Assembly: GCF_900115045.1 (NCBI RefSeq)
Contig: NZ_FOVC01000002.1
Coordinates: 440,167-504,166, forward strand
Source: Izhakiella capsodis
GTDB lineage: Bacteria; Pseudomonadota; Gammaproteobacteria; Enterobacterales; Enterobacteriaceae
Length of the DNA stretch: 64,000 nucleotides
Direction: 5' to 3'
Position numbers and translations under genes: made by a program. Each line of letters begins with the position of its first letter. Within the stretch, counting starts at the first letter, position 1. The notes under the pieces are model-generated. The model was given only the letters and a program-made list of their open reading frames with translations. It was not told where the DNA came from and did no database searches. Of this stretch, positions 16,027 through 25,049 are shown in pieces.

Positions 16027-17822
16027 AGAATATACGCAATTTTTCTATCATCGCACACATCGACCACGGTAAATCCACACTATCTGATCGACTGATTCAA
16101 ATTTGTGGCGGTTTGACCGAGCGCGAAATGGCTGCCCAGGTTCTTGATTCAATGGATTTAGAGCGCGAGCGCGGTATTACCATCAAGGCACAGAGCGTTA
16201 CCCTTGATTATCACGCGCCTGGCGGTGAAACATACCAGCTCAATTTTATCGACACGCCCGGGCATGTTGACTTCTCCTACGAGGTTTCCCGTTCACTCGC
16301 TGCCTGTGAAGGTGCGTTGTTAGTGGTCGATGCGGGTCAGGGGGTTGAGGCACAAACTCTGGCTAACTGCTACACCGCGATGGAAATGGACCTGGAAGTT
16401 GTACCGGTCCTTAACAAAATTGACCTGCCCGCTGCCGACCCCGACCGCGTTGCTGAAGAGATTGAAGATATCGTCGGTATCGATGCGACCGACGCTGTAC
16501 GCTGCTCGGCCAAAACTGGCGTTGGCGTTCCGGACGTTCTTGAGCGTCTGGTGCGTGATATTCCACCGCCGAAGGGGGAGCCGGATGCACCATTGCAGGC
16601 GCTGATCATCGACTCGTGGTTTGATAATTATCTTGGCGTTGTGTCGCTTATTCGCATTAAAAACGGTGTTCTGCGTAAAGGCGATAAGATAAAAGTTATG
16701 AGCACAGGTCAGACTTATAACGCTGACCGACTCGGTATTTTCACGCCTAAACAGATCGATCGTACCGAACTCAAGTGTGGTGAGGTTGGTTGGTTGGTCT
16801 GCGCGATCAAAGATATTCTTGGTGCGCCTGTCGGGGATACCCTGACGTTAGCACGCCAGCCCGCAGAGAAGGCGCTGCCAGGCTTCAAAAAAGTGAAACC
16901 ACAGGTTTATGCCGGCCTTTTTCCGGTCAGCTCCGACGATTACGAAAGCTTTCGCGATGCGCTGGGTAAACTTAGCCTGAACGACGCTTCACTCTTTTAT
17001 GAACCGGAAAGTTCTACCGCGCTGGGCTTTGGTTTCCGATGTGGTTTTCTCGGCTTGCTGCATATGGAAATCATTCAGGAGCGCCTTGAGCGGGAATATG
17101 ATCTTGACCTGATCACCACGGCACCAACGGTGGTTTATCAGGTGCAGACTACCGCTGGTGAAACGCTCTATGTTGACAGCCCTTCTAAGCTGCCGCCCTT
17201 GAATAATATTGAAGAACTACGCGAACCTATAGCTGAATGTCATATGCTGTTGCCGCAGGAGTTTCTCGGCAATGTGATAACGCTATGCATCGAAAAGCGC
17301 GGCGTGCAAACGAATATGGTTTATCACGGTAATCAGGTGGCGCTGACTTATGAAATTCCGATGGCCGAAGTGGTGCTGGACTTTTTTGACCGCCTGAAGT
17401 CAACTTCACGCGGCTATGCATCTCTGGATTACAATTTTAAACGTTTTCAGTCTTCCGACATGGTGCGGGTGGATGTTTTGATTAATAGCGAGCGCGTCGA
17501 TGCGCTGGCGCTGATCACCCATCGCGACAATTCGCAATATCGTGGCCGTGAGCTGGTTGAAAAAATGAAAGATCTCATTCCGCGACAGCAGTTTGATATC
17601 GCTATTCAGGCGGCTATAGGCAATCACATTATTGCGCGCTCTACGGTCAAGCAGCTACGTAAGAACGTTCTGGCGAAATGCTATGGCGGTGACGTCAGCC
17701 GTAAGAAAAAGTTGCTGCAAAAGCAGAAAGAAGGGAAAAAGCGCATGAAGCAGGTGGGTAATGTCGAACTGCCTCAGGAAGCATTTCTTGCGATTTTGCA
17801 TGTGGGTAAAGAAAATAAATGA
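16023..17822 (+). CDS. lepA: elongation factor 4 (LepA)
   Basis: Ribosome-associated translational GTPase. 599 residues, the E. coli length. G1 AHIDHGKS (11-18), switch II DTPGHVDF, G4 NKIDLP, EF-G-like domains II, III and V, and the LepA-specific basic C-terminal domain (VSRKKKLLQKQKEGKKRMK). Upstream of lepB with a 32-base gap; the pair forms the lepA-lepB unit. Translation may be coupled to the leader frame that overlaps its start codon. Confidence 0.98.
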   Translation: MKNIRNFSIIAHIDHGKSTLSDRLIQICGGLTEREMAAQVLDSMDLERERGITIKAQSVTLDYHAPGGETYQLNFIDTPGHVDFSYEVSRSLAACEGALLVVDAGQGVEAQTLANCYTAMEMDLEVVPVLNKIDLPAADPDRVAEEIEDIVGIDATDAVRCSAKTGVGVPDVLERLVRDIPPPKGEPDAPLQALIIDSWFDNYLGVVSLIRIKNGVLRKGDKIKVMSTGQTYNADRLGIFTPKQIDRTELKCGEVGWLVCAIKDILGAPVGDTLTLARQPAEKALPGFKKVKPQVYAGLFPVSSDDYESFRDALGKLSLNDASLFYEPESSTALGFGFRCGFLGLLHMEIIQERLEREYDLDLITTAPTVVYQVQTTAGETLYVDSPSKLPPLNNIEELREPIAECHMLLPQEFLGNVITLCIEKRGVQTNMVYHGNQVALTYEIPMAEVVLDFFDRLKSTSRGYASLDYNFKRFQSSDMVRVDVLINSERVDALALITHRDNSQYRGRELVEKMKDLIPRQQFDIAIQAAIGNHIIARSTVKQLRKNVLAKCYGGDVSRKKKLLQKQKEGKKRMKQVGNVELPQEAFLAILHVGKENK

Positions 17823-17854
17823 TGCCGCCTGTGGGTGGCCGAGAGGAAAGATAG

Positions 17855-18829
17855 ATGGCAAATACGTTCGCCCTAATTCTGGCGATTGCGACCCTGGTAA
17901 CAGGGATAATTTGGTGTGTGGACAAAGTTAAGTTAGCTCCCGCACGTCGTGCCAGACGTGAACAGGCGCAAATACAGGCGGGTGGGAAGCTGGATAATGC
18001 CGAGCTGAGTAAGGTGGCGAAACAGTCAGGCTGGATTGAAACGGCGGTATCGGTATTCCCGGTGCTGTTTGTGGTGTTTTTCGTGCGCTCGTTCATCGTT
18101 GAACCTTTTCAGATTCCGTCTGGTTCAATGATGCCAACCTTGTTGGTCGGCGACTTTATTCTGGTGAACAAATTTGCTTACGGCATTAAAGATCCTATCA
18201 CTCACACCACGCTAATTGAAACGGGCCATCCAAAACGTGGTGATGTCGTGGTCTTCAGGTTTCCTAAAAACCCGAATGAAGATTATATTAAGCGCGCAAT
18301 TGGTTTGCCTGGCGACCGTATTACCTACGATCCGCTGGCGAAAACGTTGACCGTTTTCCCAGGCTGCGGTGACAATAATACTTGTCAGAAGACTCTGCCG
18401 ATCACCTATTCTGACGTGCAACCCAGCAACTTTGTTGAAACCTTCGGTGGCAGCGACGGTGATGAAACCAGCAGCAATTTTTACCAGCGACCGCCTGGGG
18501 ATAATATTCCTGGCGCCCTGCGGCTGGCAGAGAGAAGCGAGACGCTGGGTAATGTAACCCATCATATCTTGCTTATCCCTGAAGCGCAGGGCCAGACGAG
18601 TGGCTATTATCACCAGCCTGGTGAGCCGGAAGCAACATGGGTCGTGCCAAAAGGCATGTATTTTATGATGGGTGATAACCGCGATAATAGTTATGACAGC
18701 CGTTACTGGGGGTTCGTCCCGGAAAAAAATCTGGTTGGCAAGGCGTTTGCTATCTGGATGAGCTTTGAAAAGCAGCCGGGTGAATGGCCGACAGGCATCC
18801 GTTTTAGCCGTATCGGCGGGTTGCATTAA
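17855..18829 (+). CDS. lepB: signal peptidase I
   Basis: Inner membrane protease that removes Sec and Tat signal peptides on the periplasmic side. 324 residues, E. coli length. Two N-terminal transmembrane segments (about 4-22 and 61-79) flank a basic cytosolic loop. Catalytic Ser91 in PSGSMMPTL and Lys146 in KRAIGLPGDR; box E GDNRDNSYDSRYWGF is present. GAGGAAAG lies upstream of the ATG. Confidence 0.98.
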   Translation: MANTFALILAIATLVTGIIWCVDKVKLAPARRARREQAQIQAGGKLDNAELSKVAKQSGWIETAVSVFPVLFVVFFVRSFIVEPFQIPSGSMMPTLLVGDFILVNKFAYGIKDPITHTTLIETGHPKRGDVVVFRFPKNPNEDYIKRAIGLPGDRITYDPLAKTLTVFPGCGDNNTCQKTLPITYSDVQPSNFVETFGGSDGDETSSNFYQRPPGDNIPGALRLAERSETLGNVTHHILLIPEAQGQTSGYYHQPGEPEATWVVPKGMYFMMGDNRDNSYDSRYWGFVPEKNLVGKAFAIWMSFEKQPGEWPTGIRFSRIGGLH

Positions 18830-18839
18830 AATGTAAAGG

Positions 18840-18863
18840 AGTGGCTCCCTTTAGGGAGCCACT
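18840..18863 (+). promoter_or_regulatory. perfect hairpin between lepB and rnc
   Basis: AGTGGCTCCCT-TT-AGGGAGCCACT, 11 bp per arm, no T-run after it. It is 78 bases upstream of the rnc ATG. E. coli rnc limits its own expression by cutting a stem in its 5' leader, so this is a candidate RNase III processing site; it could instead be a weak terminator of lepB. Confidence 0.5.
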
Positions 18864-18941
18864 GCACACGAAACTGATAGTGTTGTTTTTCAGCCCCGTT
18901 TCATATGCAGATCACATGACGCATTAACAGATTGGTAGCAC

Positions 18942-19622
18942 ATGAACCCCATCGTCATTAATCGCCTTCAGCGTAAGCTGGGCTATACTTTCATTCATTA
19001 CGAGCTGTTACAGCAGGCATTAACGCACCGTAGCGCCAGCAGCAAGCACAATGAGCGGCTGGAGTTTCTCGGCGACTCGATTCTTAGCTATGTGATTGCT
19101 AATGCGCTTTATCATCGCTTTCCGCGCGTTGACGAAGGGGATATGAGCCGCATGCGGGCTACTTTGGTGCGCGGTAATACGCTGGCGGAAATCGCACGGG
19201 AATTTGAATTAGGCGAATGTCTGCGTCTCGGTCCGGGTGAGCTAAAAAGCGGCGGTTTCCGTCGCGAATCAATCCTTGCAGATACGGTTGAGGCGCTGAT
19301 CGGCGCAATATTTCTAGACAGCGATATTCAAAACGTTGAAAAGCTGATCCTGAACTGGTATGCCTCCCGACTGGAGCAGATAAGTCCAGGTGACAAGCAA
19401 AAAGATCCAAAAACGCGCTTGCAGGAGTATTTGCAGGGGCGTCATCTGCCATTGCCATCTTATCTGGTGGTGCAGGTACGAGGCGAAGCGCACGATCAGG
19501 AATTCACTATTCATTGTCTGGTTAGCGGCATGGGCGAGCCAGTCGTGGGCGTTGGTTCCAGCCGCCGTAAAGCTGAGCAGGCGGCAGCTGAACAGGCGTT
19601 GATTAAGCTGGGAATTGAATGA
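18942..19622 (+). CDS. rnc: ribonuclease III
   Basis: Double-strand-specific endoribonuclease for rRNA and mRNA processing. 226 residues as in E. coli. RNase III signature NERLEFLGDS at 37-46 with metal-binding Glu41 and Asp45, then Asp114 and Glu117 in DTVEALIG. C-terminal double-stranded RNA-binding domain from about 155 (DPKTRLQEYLQ to RKAEQAAAEQAL). Its stop overlaps the era start, as in E. coli. Confidence 0.98.
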   Translation: MNPIVINRLQRKLGYTFIHYELLQQALTHRSASSKHNERLEFLGDSILSYVIANALYHRFPRVDEGDMSRMRATLVRGNTLAEIAREFELGECLRLGPGELKSGGFRRESILADTVEALIGAIFLDSDIQNVEKLILNWYASRLEQISPGDKQKDPKTRLQEYLQGRHLPLPSYLVVQVRGEAHDQEFTIHCLVSGMGEPVVGVGSSRRKAEQAAAEQALIKLGIE

Positions 19623-20524
19623 ACAAACAAACATCGCACTGTGGCTTTATTGCCATTGTAGGTCGTCCGAATGTTGGTAAATCTACCTTACTGAACCAGC
19701 TTCTGGGGCAGAAGGTATCGATTACTTCACGCAAACCACAAACCACTCGTCATCGCATTATGGGGATCCATACGGATGGGGAATATCAAGCGATTTATGT
19801 TGATACCCCCGGTTTGCATATTGAAGAAAAAAGGGCGATAAATCGTCTGATGAACCGTGCCGCCAGTAGCGCAATAGGCGATGTCGAACTGGTTATTTTT
19901 GTGGTGGAAGGCACGCGCTGGAACGACGATGACGAGATGGTTCTTAGCAAGCTCAAAGCGGGTAGGGTCCCGGTTTTGTTGGCGATTAATAAAGTCGATA
20001 ATATTAACGATAAGTCCATATTACTACCGCATATTCTGCAGATAAGCCAGAAAATGGATTTTGTCGATGTAGTGCCTATTTCAGCCGAAAATGGGAAAAA
20101 TGTTGATACTATTGCTGCAATCGTGCGCAAGCGTCTGCCCGAGGCTGAACATCATTTCCCAGAAGAATTTATAACCGATCGCTCCCAGCGCTTTATGGCA
20201 TCAGAAATTATTCGTGAAAAACTCATGCGCTTTCTCGGTGCGGAGCTTCCCTATTCCGTTACTGTTGAAATTGAGCAGTTTAAGCCTAACGAACGCGGCG
20301 GTTTTGATATTAACGGACTGATCCTTGTCGAGCGCGAGGGGCAGAAGAAGATGGTGATCGGCAATAAGGGGGCGAAAATTAAAACCATTGGCATTGAAGC
20401 CCGTAAAGACATGGAAGAGATGTTCGATAGCAAAGTACATCTTGAACTCTGGGTCAAAGTGAAGTCCGGCTGGGCGGATGATGAACGTGCGCTGCGCAGC
20501 CTCGGTTACATAGACGATCTCTAA
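19619..20524 (+). CDS. era: GTPase Era
   Basis: Essential GTPase for 16S rRNA maturation and 30S assembly. 301 residues. G1 GRPNVGKS at 15-22, switch II DTPGL, G4 NKVD, and a C-terminal KH domain (MVIGNKGAKIKTIG) that binds the 3' end of 16S rRNA. The ATG overlaps the rnc TGA by four bases, consistent with translational coupling. Confidence 0.98.
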   Translation: MNKQTSHCGFIAIVGRPNVGKSTLLNQLLGQKVSITSRKPQTTRHRIMGIHTDGEYQAIYVDTPGLHIEEKRAINRLMNRAASSAIGDVELVIFVVEGTRWNDDDEMVLSKLKAGRVPVLLAINKVDNINDKSILLPHILQISQKMDFVDVVPISAENGKNVDTIAAIVRKRLPEAEHHFPEEFITDRSQRFMASEIIREKLMRFLGAELPYSVTVEIEQFKPNERGGFDINGLILVEREGQKKMVIGNKGAKIKTIGIEARKDMEEMFDSKVHLELWVKVKSGWADDERALRSLGYIDDL

Positions 20525-20531
20525 TTTGCTT

Positions 20532-21260
20532 ATGGAAGGCTGGCAGCGTGCATTCGTTCTGCATGGTCGCCCCTGGAGCGAGACAAGCCTGCTGCTCGAT
20601 CTGTTCACTGAGCATAATGGCCGCGTGCGCATTCTGGCAAAAGGCGCCAGGGCGAGGCGCTCGCGGTTAAAAGGAGCGCTGCAACCGTTTACCCCATTGC
20701 TGGTGCGCTGGGGTGGACGCGGCGAGATGAAATTTCTGCGCAGCGCGGAGGCAGTCTCTCTCGCTCTGCCGCTTTCCGGAAAAACCCTCTATTGTGGCTT
20801 GTACGTCAACGAGCTGCTGTCACGCGTGCTGGAGTACGAAACCCCGTTCAGCGAACTTTTCTTTGATTACCTGCATTGCATTCAGGCACTGGCTGCCGAT
20901 GATGGTTCGCCTGAACCTATCTTGCGCCGCTTTGAGCTTGCGCTGCTTGGTCAGCTTGGATACGGGGTTGATTTTCTTCACTGTGCAGGAAGCGGTGCGG
21001 CGGTAACGACTGATATGACTTACAGCTACCGTGAGGAAAGGGGATTTACCGCCAGTCTGGTAATCAACAATCGCAGCTTTACCGGTTACCATTTGCAGTC
21101 GATGGCGCAGGGTGAGTTTCCTGATGCCGATAGCCTCAGAGCGGCAAAGCGCTTCACGCGTCTGGCACTCAAACCCTTCCTTGGTGGCAAGCCGCTCAAG
21201 AGTCAGGAGCTGTTTCGCCAGTTTTTGCCGAAAAAAAAAGCAGATATCCCGCCAATTTAA
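20532..21260 (+). CDS. recO: DNA repair protein RecO
   Basis: Recombination mediator that loads RecA with RecR at gaps and anneals single strands. 242 residues from the ATG at 20532 (MEGWQRAFVLH), the E. coli length; a TTG six bases earlier would add two residues. N-terminal OB-fold (about 1-80) followed by the alpha-helical domain with ELLSRVLEYETPFSELF and RFELALLGQLGYGVDF. Seven bases after era. Confidence 0.97.
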   Translation: MEGWQRAFVLHGRPWSETSLLLDLFTEHNGRVRILAKGARARRSRLKGALQPFTPLLVRWGGRGEMKFLRSAEAVSLALPLSGKTLYCGLYVNELLSRVLEYETPFSELFFDYLHCIQALAADDGSPEPILRRFELALLGQLGYGVDFLHCAGSGAAVTTDMTYSYREERGFTASLVINNRSFTGYHLQSMAQGEFPDADSLRAAKRFTRLALKPFLGGKPLKSQELFRQFLPKKKADIPPI

Positions 21261-21339
21261 GAAGACTAGCGTCGGGCCATACCGGTATGTGGCGTATCGT
21301 TGTAAACTTATGACTCTGTTCGCCAATGCTGAGGACGCT

Positions 21340-22068
21340 ATGACTGATTTATTACTGGGCGTAAATATCGATCACATTGCTACCGTGCGTAATGCCCGTG
21401 GCACGCATTATCCCGATCCTGTTCAGGCCGCTTTTTCTGCTGAGCAGGCGGGCGCAGACGGCATTACTGTGCATTTGAGAGAGGACCGCCGTCATATTAC
21501 TGATCGTGACGTGCGCATTCTGCGCCAGACAATTCAGACCCGTATGAATCTCGAAATGGCCGTGACAGATGAGATGGTCTCCATCGCTTGTGAGATCAAA
21601 CCTCACTTTTGTTGCCTGGTGCCTGAAAAGCGTCAGGAAGTGACCACTGAAGGTGGTCTGGACGTGGCCGGCCAGGTGCAAAAAATGACCCAGGTGGTAA
21701 GCCAGCTGCATCAGGCCGGCATTCTGGTATCGCTGTTTATCGATGCTGATTATCGTCAGATTGACGCAGCCGTCGATACCGGAGCGCCCTTGATTGAAAT
21801 TCACACGGGAGCTTATGCCGATGCCGAAGGCAACGTGCGTCAGGCGGAATTTGAGCGTATCGGCAAAGCGGCGGCTTATGCGGCGAGCAAAGGGCTGAAG
21901 GTTAACGCCGGTCACGGTCTGAACTATCACAACGTGATGCCGATTGCGGCGCTACCGGAAATGCACGAATTGAATATTGGTCATGCCATCATTGGACGAG
22001 CGCTGTTTTGTGGGCTGACGCAGGCGGTGGCCGAAATGAAAACGCTGATGCGTGAAGCCCGTCGCTGA
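21340..22068 (+). CDS. pdxJ: pyridoxine 5'-phosphate synthase
   Basis: Condenses 3-amino-2-oxopropyl phosphate with deoxyxylulose 5-phosphate, the last ring-forming step of vitamin B6 synthesis. 242 residues from the ATG at 21340, chosen because it matches the E. coli start and has GAGGA five bases upstream; the frame is open 76 codons further upstream. TIM-barrel with His45 (TVHLREDRRH), Glu72 (MNLEMAVT) and His192 (GHGLNYHN). Stop overlaps the acpS start by one base. Confidence 0.97.
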   Translation: MTDLLLGVNIDHIATVRNARGTHYPDPVQAAFSAEQAGADGITVHLREDRRHITDRDVRILRQTIQTRMNLEMAVTDEMVSIACEIKPHFCCLVPEKRQEVTTEGGLDVAGQVQKMTQVVSQLHQAGILVSLFIDADYRQIDAAVDTGAPLIEIHTGAYADAEGNVRQAEFERIGKAAAYAASKGLKVNAGHGLNYHNVMPIAALPEMHELNIGHAIIGRALFCGLTQAVAEMKTLMREARR

Positions 22069-22448
22069 TGGCTATTCTCGGTCTGGGTATTGATATCGTG
22101 GAAATCGCCCGTATTGAAGGCGTGGTCTCCCGCAGCGGTGATCGTCTGGCACAGCGGGTGCTGAGTACCGGTGAATGGCAGCAATACCAGACGCATCAGC
22201 AGCCGGTTCGCTTTCTTGCCAAGCGCTTCGCAGTCAAAGAGGCTGCGGTAAAGGCATTTGGCACCGGTATTCGTGGCGGTCTGGCGTTTAATCAATTTGA
22301 AGTCTATAACGACGCATTAGGTAAGCCGGGATTACGCTTCTTTGAGCACGCGGCCGTTATTGCCGAAAAAATAGGCGTACATCGTGTACACGTTACCCTG
22401 GCTGACGAACGCCACTATGCCTGCGCCACGGTAATCATCGAAGATTAA
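22068..22448 (+). CDS. acpS: holo-[acyl-carrier-protein] synthase
   Basis: Transfers 4'-phosphopantetheine from CoA to acyl carrier protein. 126 residues. Family motif LGIDIVEIARIE with metal ligand Asp9, and RFLAKRFAVKEAAVKAFGTG split over about 50-68 with the second metal ligand Glu. TGATG overlap with pdxJ. Its TAA abuts the 3' end of convergent yfhL, so the E. coli shoB/ohsC locus that lies here is absent. Confidence 0.96.
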   Translation: MAILGLGIDIVEIARIEGVVSRSGDRLAQRVLSTGEWQQYQTHQQPVRFLAKRFAVKEAAVKAFGTGIRGGLAFNQFEVYNDALGKPGLRFFEHAAVIAEKIGVHRVHVTLADERHYACATVIIED

Positions 22449-22709
22449 TCAGGCGGGGGCTACGCCCTGTAAAATGACAAATTTCTCCCATAGTTCCGCC
22501 TGGCATTCAGGGTGCCGGGCATCGACAATAATGGTCTTATCTATTGGGCATACTTTCTGACAGGTCGGGCTGTCATAAAATCCGATACACTCAGTGCAGC
22601 GTGCGGCATCTATCTGGTAGATAAGATCGCCCATAGCGATTGCCTGATTTGGGCATTCAGGCTCACACATGTCGCAATTAATGCAGCTGTTAGTAATGAG
22701 TAACGCCAT
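22449..22709 (-). CDS. yfhL: 2x[4Fe-4S] ferredoxin YfhL
   Basis: 86-residue ferredoxin of the YfhL/Alvin type. First cluster motif CINCDMCEPECP, second CTECIGFYDSPTCQKVCP, which has the 8-residue insertion between cysteines 2 and 3 typical of this group, and an extended C-terminus. Electron carrier; partner unknown. Convergent with acpS. A CTGT-N8-ACAG sequence lies about 75 bases upstream, possibly by chance. Confidence 0.94.
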   Translation of the reverse strand: MALLITNSCINCDMCEPECPNQAIAMGDLIYQIDAARCTECIGFYDSPTCQKVCPIDKTIIVDARHPECQAELWEKFVILQGVAPA

Positions 22710-22827
22710 TTCAGTTACTGCCCTTTTTATCTACTAAAATCAGATGGTTATATACAATTTGTATTTCTTATGATGGTTAGCTAGCTGTGGGTTTGTACAG
22801 TATAAAAAACACCGATACACTCACTTG

Positions 22828-23020
22828 CGTAACACAAAACCGCAACACAGACCGAAAATCATCCCCCTAAAAACCCCATGTGCGAGCCTGTCATAGTTAA
22901 TGCTGCGCACTGTAACACAGAACCCTGACAAGCCCAATGATGACGCTTTTTGAGCGCTTCATAGCGTTGGGAAGGATGTAAGCCGTCTTACACAGGCTCA
23001 CACATGCATATCTGTGTTAC
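22828..23020. repeat. inverted repeat pair with GTAACACAG motifs
   Basis: CATGTGCGAGCCTGT (22877-22891) and ACAGGCTCACACATG (22992-23006) are complementary at 14 of 15 positions. Around them, GTAACACA at 22830, GCAACACAG at 22842 and GTAACACAG at 22912-22920 are direct copies, and CTGTGTTAC at 23012-23020 is the exact complement of the third. It may be a mobile-element end, a structured RNA or protein-binding repeats. Confidence 0.6.
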
Positions 23021-23490
23021 TGCGGCAAAAAATCAGGGGTGACATCTGAGATACCAGGACAACAGCATTAAGTCACGGCGGATCATCTCGTATCTGACTG
23101 TAGTGGAGAAGCTCCTGCGACACTCTCGGCTAATTTTAAAGCTAACGAAGCTGAGCGCCGCTCTTAATCACTTCGCCAGAACCTATCAGAATAGGGTGTT
23201 AGTTTATTAGCGCTGATTTATGGGGAGCCCTCATTACAACCGCCTCAACAATTAGCTAAACGATTAACGTTTGCGATGGCTGTCAGCAGCTGTAAGCCTG
23301 CTATGCTGATAATCTGCCGGACAACTGATTGATGCAATGCTTTTCAAATATACCCCTCATAAACAACACCTTCTGCTCACGGGATAAATCTCCTTCTCAT
23401 TCTGTATCCTGCCAGACGTCAAAAATCTCGTTCAATTGTCATCGTTTATTTATAAATACTTTATGTCTATACCGTTATTAGGTTGGTTTT

Positions 23491-23622
23491 ATGCAAATAG
23501 CAGACATGCGGATAGCGTTCGATTACGCGATGGTGATTGAACCCGGCGATCATCGTGTCACGTGTTTTTCAGATTTTTTAAAAGAGTTACAGGCGTTGAA
23601 TGTGCGATGGGCATGCCAATAA
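23491..23622 (+). CDS. short unassigned reading frame (43 codons)
   Basis: Begins MQIADMRIAFDYAM and ends RWACQ; amino acid composition is protein-like (FSDFLKELQALNV). No clear SD (GGTTGGTTTT precedes the ATG). I do not recognise it. It may be a real small gene, a remnant of a longer decayed gene, or chance. Confidence 0.2.
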   Translation: MQIADMRIAFDYAMVIEPGDHRVTCFSDFLKELQALNVRWACQ

Positions 23623-24043
23623 ACTAATAGATTGACTACTATCAGCAGGACTGGCTTGGTTAAAGCCAAGTTGAAGGGTAACGACAGGGCGTATTAATTA
23701 ACATGTGCCGAACGCTGTAAGGAGGAATAGCTTCGATCGCCTATCAGCAACTGCACCGGTGTAAGCTGATCTTTGCAATTTTAAAATGCAGTTTTTGTTA
23801 GGGATGTTTGGGTTACTGTAAATAGTCAGGCCAGGCCTGAGCGCTATTTAATGTTCAGTTTTATAAGTAGTTATTTCAATTGCTCACCGATGTTGCTGAT
23901 GTGATTTTTGCGACAACGCTCCTCGCGCTATGCTGTCGGTGTCTTTACAACGTTGACCGACATGACAGCGGCTAATGTCACAACGTCGGAGATAAATAAC
24001 GTGTTCAATGTCCAAAAAATAAATAGCCCGCGCGAGTGCTCAT

Positions 24044-24883
24044 TCAGAGCAGTTTTTTTACCAGTGCTTCACTGTGACGAATATGATGGCCAGCGCGTTC
24101 AGGATCGCGCTGGATTAAGGCTATAAACAACAGGTCGGTTAATGCCAGCTGCGCGGCCGTGGAGGAGACGGACGCGCTACGTGTGGTTTGCTCTTCTGCT
24201 ACCGTATACAGACAGTGGTGAGCGCTTTGTTGCAACGTATTAGGGGTAAAGCCGGTAAATGCCAGAACGGTGGCGCCGCAGCGTTTGGCCTCTTGTGCGG
24301 CAAGGTTGATCTCCCGGCGTTCGCCGCTGTAGGAGATGGCCAGCAGAACATCACCCTGAGTCAGGGCCTGTACGCTGGACAGCAGAGCATGCATATCCTG
24401 TTCAGCCACAGCGCTGATACCGATTTTCATCAGCTTCCACGAAAAATCTTTTGCGACCAGGCCGGAAGCACCTATTCCTACCATAACGATACGATGTGCA
24501 TCTTTCAGCAGGTGCAAAACCTCCAGTAATTTCTCTTCACTGTTGATGTCCAGAGTTGCACGTATTGCGGAGGTTTTCTCCGTCAGTAGTTTCTCACCGA
24601 CCAGCTTTAAGGGATCATCGCTAAGAATATGATTGTGAACCATTACCGCGCTTTTATCTGCCAGCGCATCACTCAGCGCCAGCTTTAGCGCCGGGAAACC
24701 ACGATAGCCAAGCTTTTGCGCAAATTTAACTACGCTTGACTGACTGACGCCGGCTGATTCTGCCAGTCTTTGAGAGCTTTGGTGTCGGGCTTCATCGGGC
24801 TGTGTGAGAAGAAAATCCGCCAGGCGGCGCTCGTTCGCAGCCAGTCGTGGATAAAGCTGGCGGATGCGTAGCAGGGCACTCAT
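24044..24883 (-). CDS. yfhH: MurR/RpiR family transcriptional regulator YfhH
   Basis: 279 residues. N-terminal HTH-6 domain (about 1-77) with AESAGVSQSSVVKFAQKLG, then a sugar-isomerase (SIS) sensor domain (about 125-265) with VMVGIGASGLVAKDF and ISYSGERREI. Closely similar to E. coli YfhH. Divergent from murQ with 166 bases between, suggesting it controls murQ in response to a sugar phosphate such as MurNAc-6-P; that link is inferred from position and family. Confidence 0.93.
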   Translation of the reverse strand: MSALLRIRQLYPRLAANERRLADFLLTQPDEARHQSSQRLAESAGVSQSSVVKFAQKLGYRGFPALKLALSDALADKSAVMVHNHILSDDPLKLVGEKLLTEKTSAIRATLDINSEEKLLEVLHLLKDAHRIVMVGIGASGLVAKDFSWKLMKIGISAVAEQDMHALLSSVQALTQGDVLLAISYSGERREINLAAQEAKRCGATVLAFTGFTPNTLQQSAHHCLYTVAEEQTTRSASVSSTAAQLALTDLLFIALIQRDPERAGHHIRHSEALVKKLL

Positions 24884-25049
24884 GTTGTCTCCTCATCAAA
24901 TTATTATTGTTTTGCAAAACGGTGGAGCGTTGGCGGCTAACGCCATTCAGATTGTGATACAGGTTTATACAAAGAAAAAGGATGCTGCGTGATGAATAAA
25001 ATATTCGTATATTAAATCAATTATAGAATTAAAAATTCTTGGGGGACAA

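Larger units (their letters stand above)
22710..24043. other. 1.3-kb stretch without a recognisable gene
   Basis: No frame on either strand looks like a conserved protein. It holds inverted and direct repeats at 22828-23020, an isolated 43-codon frame at 23491 and a small hairpin CTTGG-TTAAAG-CCAAG near 23653. In E. coli yfhL and yfhH are close together, so this is either a decayed insertion or an unrecognised regulatory/RNA region. Stop codons are frequent in all frames. Confidence 0.6.

Noticed and set aside
23908..24126. 72-codon plus-strand frame overlapping the yfhH end
   Set aside because: Lies mostly antisense to yfhH and in AT-rich intergenic sequence; no homologue recognised.
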